From NCBI GenBank assembly GCA_964532465.1, contig CAZHHX010000013.1:16481-80480 (forward strand): a stretch of 64,000 bases of DNA, read 5' to 3'. The notes beneath the pieces are model-generated. The model was not told where the DNA came from. It saw only the letters and a list, made by a program, of their open reading frames with translations, and did not search any database. The DNA is from JAPLKB01 sp964532465 (GTDB taxonomy: Bacteria > Desulfobacterota > Syntrophorhabdia > Syntrophorhabdales > Syntrophorhabdaceae). A program made the translations under genes and the position numbers. Position 1 is the first letter of the stretch. Each line of letters opens with the position of its first letter. Below are positions 49,501-56,429 of this stretch, piece after piece.

Positions 49501-49765
49501 TGGTGTAGACATATTCCACTCCATTGATTTCCCAGAGAAATTTTGACATGGGCTTTGTGACCCGCTCGTCAACCTCCTGGGCTGATGCACCGGGATAGGA
49601 TACAAAAACATCGATCATGGGCACCACAATCTGTGGTTCCTCTTCTCTCGGCGTTACGATGACGGCAAATAAACCAAGTAATATGGAGGCGATAACAATG
49701 AGCGGAGTAAGCTTCGATTGTATGAATGCCTTTGCTATTTTTCCTGATAGTCCTAAATTTTCCAC
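46583..49765 (-). CDS. RND efflux transporter permease
   Basis: 1060 aa, full-length inner-membrane RND pump. The N-terminus has TPREEEPQIVVPMIDVFVSY and PGASAQEVDERVTKPM; helix 4 has the proton-relay Asp pair in FSIGILVDDAIVVVENI. Two periplasmic loops and about twelve membrane helices fit the AcrB/HAE type rather than the heavy-metal CzcA type. It takes up substrate from periplasm or membrane and exports it through TolC. It is the last gene of tolC-mfp-rnd on the minus strand. The 3' end carries the duplicated 17-mer. Confidence 0.93.
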   Translation of the reverse strand: MENLGLSGKIAKAFIQSKLTPLIVIASILLGLFAVIVTPREEEPQIVVPMIDVFVSYPGASAQEVDERVTKPMSKFLWEINGVEYVYTMSKPGMGIAIVRFKVGEDMEKSLVNLYNKLMSNYDKIPPGVSQPFVKPKSIDDVSILSFTFWSSKYSGYELRRVALEVCEELKKDKDISEFQVIGGQKRQIRIDLDPLRLRAYNTSAQYILGALQKANFFIPSGRFPSGNKEFIVETGGFLKDKEDVGNIVVGTQSGRPTYLRDVSHITDGAEEPSNYVFMGFGPASKSKDAGQYEAVTISIAKKKGTNATHIAERAFHKIETLKNGLIPSDVEITNTRNYGETAKEKSNELLKHMLIAALSVTILIAIALGWRESIVVGVAVPVTLALTILVTYLYGYTLNRVTLFALIFSIGILVDDAIVVVENIHRHFKMGRVDIETAILAVEEVGQPTILATFTVIAALLPMAFVSGLMGPYMRPIPVGASAAMVISLLIAFIISPWLSFIVLGKTKSAGPVEKEEKGLIGKFNKIYEKNLRGLLEQKKKRFIFFCITGGLLLASFILVPLKLTTVKMLPFDNKSELQVVIDLNEGASLEETGALTREIGEYLKGVSEVDNFQSYIGTSAPFNFNGLVRHYFLRSTANLADIQVNFAGKDERKAQSHEIAGRIRPDIKKIADKYHARAKVVEIPPGPPVLSTLVAEVYGPDFKRQIEIAHDIKGIFEKTKGVVDVDWYVEAGQKKIIFDVDKDRASKNGITTEAVAQTIQMVLGGTVAGLAHFEKEKEPVELFMRASLPERAGISDLGSIAVPGSSGSMTPLSELVTVREGTLDKTIYRKNLKRVVYVIGDVAGTEESPVYPILKMKSKIRDLKLSEGYELEQYTAIQPWSEDAYSMKWDGEWHITYEVFRDLGIAFAAVLILIYVMVVGWFKSFTVPLVIMAPIPLSLIGILPGHAIMGAFFTATSMIGFIAGAGIVVRNSIILVDFINLKLSEGAPLEEAVIQAGIIRFRPMLLTAAAVVVGSSVILFDPIFQGMAISLMAGEVAATLLSRTMVPVLYYMLKNREG

Positions 49766-49794
49766 TAAAATTACCTTCCCGTTACCTGCCCTTT

Positions 49795-49910
49795 TATCTG
49801 TGGAGAGAAAGCCCGTGCGGACGATTCACTATTTACTCTCCATTATCTTTGATTCAAGGTCAGGTTTGGAACCTGCCCCTACTATTCACTGTTCACTATT
49901 CACTGCTTTC
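49795..49910. repeat. mfp-rnd spacer with TATTCACTGTTCACTATTCAC units
   Basis: The spacer between the adaptor and permease genes contains ATTCACTATTTACTC and ACTATTCACTGTTCACTATT runs, the same 9-base style (GTGAATAGT on the other strand) as the edges of the gatA-gatC spacer element. It may be a decayed copy of that element's ends. Confidence 0.5.
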
Positions 49911-51017
49911 CTACTGTTTTACCATTCCTCCGTCCACTGCTTTTTCAATCCCTTCCACAATAATCCTGTCATTGTTTTTCAACCCTGACAAAACCTCAGT
50001 AAGCTCTCCGTAATTCTTTCCTGTTTTTACGAGGTTATAGCTTATTACCCCTTTTTCGTTAACAACATAGACCCCTGTGAGCTGACCCTTTTCGATAACA
50101 GCTTTTTTCGGGACAAGCATGGTCTCCTTTTTTCCTTCCGGAATCAGCACTTTCGCATAAAGACCGGTCCTCAATTGAGCACCTTTCACAAGGATTTCAA
50201 CATTGAATGTCCTTGTGGAAGGATCAACAGCCGGGGCTATTCTGGTGATATTCCCCTGCCTCCTCTCATTTGCTGAAGCAAGAAGGACAGAAACATCCGC
50301 ACCGACAGAGAGGTTTTTATAGAGCCTTTCATCAACAGGAACTTCGACCTTGAATTGCGAGACGTCCTCAACTACCAGCAGCGGCATACCCGGCACAGCC
50401 ATGCTTCCTGCATCAATTTTCTTTGCAGTTACAATACCGGTATAGGGAGCTTTTATTTTTGTAAAGCCGTAATACGCACGAGCCTCTTCCCGCATTGCTT
50501 CGGCTCTCTTGACTGTCTGCTGCGTCCTTTCATATTCGATATCGGCAATTTTTTTCTGTGTCTCTATCTGGTCGAATTCCTGCTGCGATATCACCTTTTC
50601 TTCATGGAGTTTTGAATATCTCCGGTATGTAATTTCCGCAAGCGATTTATTATTCATTGACGCTTCAAGGCCCTTTCCGGCCTCTTTGTATCCTGCCTCG
50701 GCAGCAGCCGTCTTTTGTGCCGCGTCGCTGTCGTCAATAAAGACAAGAACATCCCCGGCATTTACTTTATCGCCTTCTTTAACCGTTATTTTTGTAACTG
50801 CGCCCATTAAACGGCTGGATATGATGCTCACGTTTTTCGCCTTTACCGTGCCGGAGGTTTCATAAAAAAGATCTGTCAGGGAGGGGGCTACAGTTTTGAT
50901 CGTGATGCCTGACACCTCTTTTCTTTTGGTTTCAACGCTGCCCGGTTTTATCTTATCTTTGCATGAACCACAAAAGAGTATTGCTGCAATGAATAACAGA
51001 AAAAGTATTTTTCTCAT
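49911..51017 (-). CDS. RND periplasmic adaptor (membrane fusion protein)
   Basis: 368 aa from ATG 51017, preceded by GGAGGG; the frame to 51059 has no site. The N-terminus MRKILFLLFIAAILFCGSC is a signal with a possible lipobox. Then comes the lipoyl/barrel-sandwich half (TVKEGDKVNAGDVLVFIDDS), an alpha-hairpin, the second lipoyl half (IKAPYTGIVTAKKIDAGSMA) and a beta barrel. It links the pump to TolC. Confidence 0.92.
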   Translation of the reverse strand: MRKILFLLFIAAILFCGSCKDKIKPGSVETKRKEVSGITIKTVAPSLTDLFYETSGTVKAKNVSIISSRLMGAVTKITVKEGDKVNAGDVLVFIDDSDAAQKTAAAEAGYKEAGKGLEASMNNKSLAEITYRRYSKLHEEKVISQQEFDQIETQKKIADIEYERTQQTVKRAEAMREEARAYYGFTKIKAPYTGIVTAKKIDAGSMAVPGMPLLVVEDVSQFKVEVPVDERLYKNLSVGADVSVLLASANERRQGNITRIAPAVDPSTRTFNVEILVKGAQLRTGLYAKVLIPEGKKETMLVPKKAVIEKGQLTGVYVVNEKGVISYNLVKTGKNYGELTEVLSGLKNNDRIIVEGIEKAVDGGMVKQ

Positions 51018-51051
51018 ACATGGCCCTCCGTCAGGCGGCATTTTGCACAGT

Positions 51052-52398
51052 CTATTCAATTCCCAGGTCTTTCATTATGGTGCCGCTTTCATATGACAGG
51101 TTTATAATAGCGAGCTTGTAATCGTTTTCTCTTGCTACTGCATCAGCTCTTGCACGGTTCAGGTTGAGCTGGACATCAAGAAGATCAACAACAGGAGAAA
51201 GTGAATTTTCATACCTGGATTTCACAAGCTTATGCCCCTCTTCGGCTGACTTCATAGCAGCAAGGGACAGCTCGGCATTCTTCTTTGCCTCTTCAATTAC
51301 CAGATATGCTTCCTCTACTTTAAAAGCAACAAATTCTTCCAATCCCCTGAGCCGTTCCTTTGCTTCAGCCATATGAAACTGGGCCTTTTTCCGTTCCGAT
51401 TCCCTGCTTATGCCGTCAAATAATTCCCATCTGAGAAAGGCCATGACCTGCCAACTGTCGCCTTCAGACCCGAAAAGTCTGCTATGGTCATTCAGTTGAT
51501 AAGAACCGCCCAGGCCGATATATGGCAGATAGCCGGATTCGGCAATTTTTACGCTGTTTTGCGCTGTTTTATGCCGTATTTTCATTGCCGCAACATCCCG
51601 GCGCGTATTTGACGCATTGATATAGTAATCCATTTCCCTTACGGTGAGGGACAAATTATCATCTGAAACATCTATGGGCATGGACTTTCCAAGAAGGACC
51701 CCAAGCCACCTTTTTGCCACAGAGAAATCTTTCTGAGCACTCACATTCTTCTGTTCTCCTTCAATCAAGGCTGTTTTCGCCCTTAAGCAATCAGAGTAAA
51801 GACCTAAGCCGTTTTTATACCGGATATCCGCTATCCTCATATGTTCCCGCGCATCTTCCAGCCCCTTGGCGGCTACTTTAAGATATTCTTTCGCGGTATG
51901 AGCCCGGAGGTATGCCCGGATTACATTGAGGGAAACTTCCTCTCTCTTCCTCATATAATCTTCGCTTTTTGCGGAGTGTTCGAGCTTTGCGGAATGAAGA
52001 TTGAGATAGGATTTCATAAAAAATACCGGTTGCTCGAAAGAGAAAGATGACTGAAAATCATTGATTGCCTTAGGGTAATTCAGGTTGTTCAATGCAAAAT
52101 CATCCATGGCGAACCTTTGCTGGTTGAGCTTCATCATAAATGCCGAAGGGGGATTGTTGGTCCGTGCAGCTCTTTCCTCGAAGTTTATTTTCGGCAGAAG
52201 GAAGCTTCTTGCCACACCGATGTTTTCTTTTTGCGCTGAAACTGTGTTTTTAAAGGCCCGTATTTCACGGTTCTCTTCAAGGGCAATCTTTAAAGCTTCC
52301 TCAAGGGTTATTTTTTTGTCCTGACAATGTCCGAAGGATGGACATAGAAGCGGCAATACAAGAATAATTCTAAAAATAAATGACTTCGGTATGCCCAT
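51052..52398 (-). CDS. TolC family outer-membrane channel
   Basis: 448 aa. N-terminal signal peptide (FIFRIILVLPLLCPSFGHCQ). It contains two OEP repeats: ITLEEALKIALEENREIRAF and, in the second half, ESERKKAQFHMAEAKERLRG with long coiled-coil helices and SLSPVVDLLDVQLNLNRARA. It forms the exit duct of the tripartite pump encoded downstream. The first 200 bases upstream hold a structured element (52427-52604). Confidence 0.93.
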   Translation of the reverse strand: MGIPKSFIFRIILVLPLLCPSFGHCQDKKITLEEALKIALEENREIRAFKNTVSAQKENIGVARSFLLPKINFEERAARTNNPPSAFMMKLNQQRFAMDDFALNNLNYPKAINDFQSSFSFEQPVFFMKSYLNLHSAKLEHSAKSEDYMRKREEVSLNVIRAYLRAHTAKEYLKVAAKGLEDAREHMRIADIRYKNGLGLYSDCLRAKTALIEGEQKNVSAQKDFSVAKRWLGVLLGKSMPIDVSDDNLSLTVREMDYYINASNTRRDVAAMKIRHKTAQNSVKIAESGYLPYIGLGGSYQLNDHSRLFGSEGDSWQVMAFLRWELFDGISRESERKKAQFHMAEAKERLRGLEEFVAFKVEEAYLVIEEAKKNAELSLAAMKSAEEGHKLVKSRYENSLSPVVDLLDVQLNLNRARADAVARENDYKLAIINLSYESGTIMKDLGIE

Positions 52399-52426
52399 AT
52401 AAGCACCCCACAGTTACCGTTAATTA

Positions 52427-52604
52427 GTTCCCGTCCGGAAAGGGTCCTTTTCCGCACCAGCGGCGTCAATCTGCAATCTTTCTTGTGCGGCGTACATGTT
52501 GTACGCCTCCGCGTAATCCCTTGATTGCCTTGCCGGAACGAAAAATTACTCCTTTCCGGCTCGGGAACCAATAGTTTCTCATCCGGAGTTTCCGGATGGA
52601 AACT
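52427..52604 (-). promoter_or_regulatory. Structured leader element upstream of tolC (copy D, divergent)
   Basis: On the minus strand (tolC sense): hairpin P1 AGTTTC...CATCCGG/CCGGATG...GAAACT (52604-52573), then outer stem GTTCCCG-x-CCGGAAAGG with its inverse (52568-52551 and 52443-52427, 16 pairs). Inside are CCGCAC/GTGCGG and the apical hairpin GGCGTAC-AACAT-GTACGCC (52507-52489). The order P1, outer stem, apical GTAC hairpin is the same as in copies B and C, although the primary sequence differs. It ends 29 bases before the tolC start. Confidence 0.6.
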
Positions 52605-52883
52605 AATTAATACTTAAAGCGTATTATGACAAAGGGCATATATTATATCAAGGAAATCTTATTACAAGACTTATATCGGGAAGCCATAGGGAAGATAAAT
52701 ATTCACTATTTTCCTTTGCGGATTCCATGCATTTATTATCTTTAGTGCATTTGAGCCGATTCCATACACAACTTATTGACAAGACCCGTTTTTTACTATA
52801 TGTTCAAAAAATGTGAGCAGAAGAGTTTATGCCGGGAAACGGTAAAAAAGATTCTCAGAACAGTTTAAAGGAGGTATCAAACC
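52605..52883. other. Intergenic region before the DUF2892 gene
   Basis: AT-rich and likely to hold divergent promoters for tolC and the DUF2892 gene. I can point to no clear boxes. Confidence 0.4.
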
Positions 52884-53123
52884 ATGTATCTGCTAAAAAC
52901 TGACGAATGGTATCTTGAAAGGCTCTTGTTTCTGATGGGCGGAATGATAACCCTATTGAGTGCCATTCTTGTCTGGGCTCACAGTTTCTACTGGCTTATC
53001 CTGACAATCCTCGTAGGACTAAACCAGCTTATCTTTGCCTTCACCGGTTTCTGTCCTTCGGCTATTATTTTCAACAAGCTTGGAGTAAAGTCAAGGATAG
53101 AAAGACCTAAAACGGTTTCATGA
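52884..53123 (+). CDS. DUF2892 small inner-membrane protein
   Basis: 79 aa; AAAGGAGG precedes ATG 52884. Two membrane segments (LLFLMGGMITLLSAILVW and FYWLILTILVGLNQLIFAFT) are followed by GFCPSAIIFNKLG, the DUF2892 signature with its conserved Cys-Pro. This domain is the membrane part of YgaP-like rhodaneses and often accompanies YeeE/YedE sulfur transporters, as here. Confidence 0.88.
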   Translation: MYLLKTDEWYLERLLFLMGGMITLLSAILVWAHSFYWLILTILVGLNQLIFAFTGFCPSAIIFNKLGVKSRIERPKTVS

Positions 53124-53287
53124 AAATAAGATGGAGATAAATAAATCTTCTTCTCCTGAGAATATTAAACATCGGGCTCAACTCTTTTGGTTTTAAAAAA
53201 GGCTCAAGTTGAAGAAAACATACTTTTTTAAACAACAACTGAAATATAAAGACGTTTAAATAAAAAAGGTTTTGCTAAAACCATACT

Positions 53288-53680
53288 GAAGATATTGTCA
53301 AAAGTTGAACGAAAGATTGGTATGAAGATTGCGTATAGACAAGCCTCTATAAGGAAAAATGAGGGGGAGGCAGAAAATAGAATTGAAAATGAATAAATTC
53401 ACCCTCTTCATTATTCCGGATTCACATAAGCGTATATGTGAATCCGGGTTGAGTGGTCAACGGCATATAAAAAATGGTTCAGATGTGGATGGGCTGCAAG
53501 CTTTGCAGGCCGTAATCGTACTGAATGTACGATGGAGGATCGCAAAGCGCAGCAGACCGCCGCAGATGGACATTTTTAATATGCCGTTGACCGACCAAGT
53601 GAAAAAGGCAGACAATAACTGCGAAAGAAATGGAACAATAAAGTATAAACTTTTTACAATACCATACCGAACAAAAAGGA
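53288..53680 (+). promoter_or_regulatory. Structured leader element upstream of yeeE (copy C)
   Basis: Starts with GATATTGTCAAAAGTTG, shared with copy A. P1: CCGGATTCACATA (53416-53428) pairs perfectly with 53435-53447. Outer stem: GGTCAACGGCATAT (53455-53468) pairs perfectly with ATATGCCGTTGACC (53579-53592). Apical hairpin: ATCGTAC-TGAAT-GTACGAT (53515-53533). The core GATGTGGATGGGCTGCAAGC and AGCAGACCGCCGCAGATGGA are shared with A and B. It ends at the AAAGGAGG of yeeE. A 108-codon frame runs through it but is disrupted in copy A. Confidence 0.72.
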
Positions 53681-53688
53681 GGTAACGC

Positions 53689-54219
53689 ATGGAAAATAAT
53701 AAGGAACCAAAAGGTTGGAATCCTTATATTGCCGGAGCATTAACGGGGTTGCTGCTTGTATTTTCTGTCTGGTTTACCGGAAAATACGTGGGCGTCTCAA
53801 CAACGTTTGTGCGGGCATCGGGGTTTATTGAAAAGGCATTTAACGCGGAACGTGTATCAAAAATGGAATATTTTGTAAAGGAAATGCCGAAAATTGACTG
53901 GCAGTGGATGTTCGTCGTGGGAATATTCTTCGGCTCCCTTGTTGCTTCAACAACATCCAAAAGCTTCAAATGGCAGGCCGTACCGACTATGTGGGAAGGG
54001 AAATTCGGACCGGGCAGGACAAAAAGGGCAATTACCGCCTTTGTCGGAGGCACAGTTGCCATGTTCGGGGCGCGACTCGCAGACGGCTGACCGAGCGGCC
54101 ACGGACTGAGCGGTTCGCTCCAGTTAGCCATAAGCGGGTTTATTGCATTAATATGTTTTTTCATAGGCGGTCTTATCGTTGCTAAAATATTATACGGGGG
54201 AGGTGTCAAACATGAATGA
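53689..54219 (+). CDS. YeeE/YedE sulfur permease, N-terminal-type subunit, putative selenoprotein
   Basis: 176 aa if TGA 54088-54090 is read as selenocysteine; otherwise truncated at 133. ATG 53689 follows AAAGGAGGT. Before the TGA: GTVAMFGARLADG. After it, in the same frame: PSGHGLSGSLQLAISGFIAL, then a last membrane helix, stop at 54217-54219. Family members have GGC(P/T)SGHGLSG, so TGA replaces the conserved Cys of the sulfur-binding motif. A hairpin 15 bases after the TGA fits a bacterial SECIS. The frame overlaps the next yeeE start by 8 bases. The protein would import thiosulfate or another sulfur (or selenium) species with its partner. Confidence 0.8.
54105..54124 (+). promoter_or_regulatory. 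Candidate bacterial SECIS hairpin
   Basis: ACTGAGCG-GTT-CGCTCCAGT forms an eight-pair stem with one bulged C and a small G-U-containing loop. It begins 15 bases after the TGA, with the loop about 22-24 bases after it. This is close to the layout known for fdhF of E. coli, where a GGU loop lies about 18-21 bases after UGA. Confidence 0.6.
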
Positions 54220-54739
54220 ACTCGTATACGGCCTTGTAACAGGCATTATTTTCGGCTTCCTCCTGCAAAAGGCAAGGGTGATAAGATACGACAAGCAGCT
54301 CGGCGCTTTGCGGCTTATTGATATGACAATTGTAAAATTCATGCTTTCCACAATACTTGTTGCAATGATAGGTGTTTATCTCTTGAAAGACCTCGGCATT
54401 GCCAAGCTTTCCATAAAGCCCACAATCCTGGGAGGCAATATTATCGGCGGCCTTATCTTCGGCCTCGGCTGGGGCCTGCTTGGATATTGTCCCGGCACAT
54501 CACTGGGAGCCCTCGGTGAAGGAAGATGGGATGCCGTCTGGGGTATTCTGGGTATGCTTGCCGGCGCGGCGCTCTTTGCCGAAACCTACCCTGCGCTTAA
54601 AAATACTGTTCTGAAATGGGGTGTCTATGGAAAAATTACCATCCCTGAAGCACTTGGCGTAAACCACTGGATTGTCATCGTAATATTTGTCATCGGCAGC
54701 ATGGCGCTCTTCTGGTGGTTTGAGAAGAAGAAGCTTTAA
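54212..54739 (+). CDS. YeeE/YedE sulfur permease, C-terminal-type subunit
   Basis: 175 aa from ATG 54212; upstream frame extension to 54179 lies inside the previous gene. Membrane helices include VYGLVTGIIFGFLLQKARVI and a second repeat with GWGLLGYCPGTSLGALGEGR, where the conserved Cys is encoded normally (TGT). Half-size YeeE proteins pair to form the full transporter. Overlap with the Sec-containing subunit implies coupled translation. Confidence 0.9.
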   Translation: MNELVYGLVTGIIFGFLLQKARVIRYDKQLGALRLIDMTIVKFMLSTILVAMIGVYLLKDLGIAKLSIKPTILGGNIIGGLIFGLGWGLLGYCPGTSLGALGEGRWDAVWGILGMLAGAALFAETYPALKNTVLKWGVYGKITIPEALGVNHWIVIVIFVIGSMALFWWFEKKKL

Positions 54740-54872
54740 TCCACAGCCCAACCCTGGTGGATGAGTAATTGATTATTCTGGGGACATGGCGAGTCTTTTG
54801 TGTTAATTTGTAAGCAGAAAGTTTGTATTGTAAATAAAAATCATTTGCTTGTAATAAACAACCCGGACAACT

Positions 54873-56222
54873 ATGATTAACATAAAATCATTACTTAATC
54901 GCAAAGATATACGCAAGTTCATCTCTGAAAGCTGGTCAGTCGGCTGGCCTATGATGATTATCATGTTTTTTGAGTTTTTAATCGGTCTTGTAGATATTTT
55001 TGTAGCCGGCAGGATCAGCAAAGAGATACAGGCCGCATACGGTTTCGTAATCCAGCTTTACTTTATTTTTATCATTGTAGGCAATGCATTCAGTGTAGGC
55101 GCTGTTTCTGTTGTTTCGCAGATATTTACATCCAAAAACAACGACAGATTGGTAGAATCGGTATACTCTACGGTTGTGGCTACAATTGTATTGGGTGTAA
55201 TATTGGGCATTGCAGGCATTTTTTTAACTCCTGTGCTTATTGATTTGCTGCATATACCTGCTGAATTAAAACCTATTGCAACACCTCTTGCTAAGATTTA
55301 TGCATCCGGCGTATTGTTTCATTATCTGCTTATTAACACAAATGCCATACTCAGGGCATGCAAAGGAGTAAGAGATTCCCTCAGAACAATGGCTTTCGTC
55401 TGTTTTTCCAATATCGTCCTTATTTTCTTTATTGTATTTCATATGGGCATGGGTTTTAAGGGAATTGCCCTTTCAACGGCAATAAGTGTCTGCCTGGGGA
55501 GCCTGCTTAACATGCGGTATATCCTGCCGCTCATGGCAGGATCGAAAAGGTTTTCCATGAAAATTGTAAAAACAATTGTCAACATAAGCTGGCCTTCGGG
55601 GCTCCTGCAGGGGCTCTGGCAAATAAATTCCATGGCTATCTTCCTGATTTTAAGTGCATTGCCGAAGCATAGTGTTGAGGTTCTTGCGGCGCTTTCAGCG
55701 GGTGTGCGCATAGAATCGGCCATTTTTCTTCCTGCAATGGCATTCAATATGGCAAACGCGGTAGTAGTGGGAAATCTGCTCGGGGAGGGGAGAAAAGATG
55801 ACGCCTTTCGGGGCGGACTTATCACAACCCTGATGAGCGTGGTTGTTGTCATGTTCATAACTATAATCGTTCTCTTCAGCGCAAGATGGATAGCGCCATT
55901 TTTGTCAAATAACAGCATTGTCATAAAAGAATGCATTACCTATATCTACATCAGCATGATGAGCGAGCCCTTTATGGCTATATGGGTGGTGCTCGGCGGA
56001 GGGTTGAACGGCGCCGGAGATACGAAAGGAATGATGTTTATCGTAGGCCTTGTTGTCTGGCTTGTGCGGGTTCCTTTGGCATATATATTTGTAATACTGC
56101 TCGATTATGGCGCCGCGTCCGTATGGTGGTCAATGAACCTCTCGCAATTCCTCATGGCGTTGTTTATCTTCAGAAGATATTGGCTGAAAAAATGGCTGAC
56201 CCATCCATATGGGTATCAATAA
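54873..56222 (+). CDS. MATE family efflux transporter
   Basis: 449 aa with about twelve membrane helices in two halves. Typical MATE stretches are SWSVGWPMMIIMFFEFLIGL, VDIFVAGRIS, NVVVGN-type segment AFNMANAVVVGNLLGEG and GGGLNGAGDTKGMMF. It exports cationic drugs or metabolites using Na+ or H+. No strong ribosome binding site precedes ATG 54873. Its TAA stop is the target duplication of MITE copy 3. Confidence 0.9.
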   Translation: MINIKSLLNRKDIRKFISESWSVGWPMMIIMFFEFLIGLVDIFVAGRISKEIQAAYGFVIQLYFIFIIVGNAFSVGAVSVVSQIFTSKNNDRLVESVYSTVVATIVLGVILGIAGIFLTPVLIDLLHIPAELKPIATPLAKIYASGVLFHYLLINTNAILRACKGVRDSLRTMAFVCFSNIVLIFFIVFHMGMGFKGIALSTAISVCLGSLLNMRYILPLMAGSKRFSMKIVKTIVNISWPSGLLQGLWQINSMAIFLILSALPKHSVEVLAALSAGVRIESAIFLPAMAFNMANAVVVGNLLGEGRKDDAFRGGLITTLMSVVVVMFITIIVLFSARWIAPFLSNNSIVIKECITYIYISMMSEPFMAIWVVLGGGLNGAGDTKGMMFIVGLVVWLVRVPLAYIFVILLDYGAASVWWSMNLSQFLMALFIFRRYWLKKWLTHPYGYQ

Positions 56223-56376
56223 TTCCAATTCTAAATCAAAGATGCAATGAACTACCCCGCAGTAACTTGCGGGGCAATCAAGGCGGTAAGGAAGAAGCGA
56301 CGTAGGCGTGCTACCAGCACGTTGAGGAGACTGATGACGAAGCCAACGAAGATAGCGCTTTGATTTAAAATTGGAA
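56223..56376 (+). mobile_element. MITE copy 3, inserted at the MATE stop codon, TAA target duplication
   Basis: 154 bases. TTCCAATTCTAAATCAAAG and the inverse (one mismatch) are flanked by TAA at 56220-56222 (the MATE stop) and 56377-56379. It carries an extra CCCCGCA/TGCGGGG hairpin, the shared AAGGCGGTAAGGAAGAAGCG, the apical hairpin CGTGCT-ACC-AGCACG and GATGACGAAGCCAACGAAGA. Compared with copy 1 the apical stem has changed A-T to G-C on both sides. Confidence 0.9.
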
Positions 56377-56429
56377 TAAGGTTTTCAATTGGTTCTTGAC
56401 TGACAGGCCTGTACACTGTACGATAAAGC

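Noticed and set aside
53359..53685. 108-codon frame through leader copy C, with similar protein from copy B (32025-32378, minus)
   Set aside because: The two translations are alike (GLQALQA...SRPP), but copy A has a stop and an insertion at the same place, and conserved changes follow stem pairing. I treat it as non-coding, though coding ancestry is not excluded.
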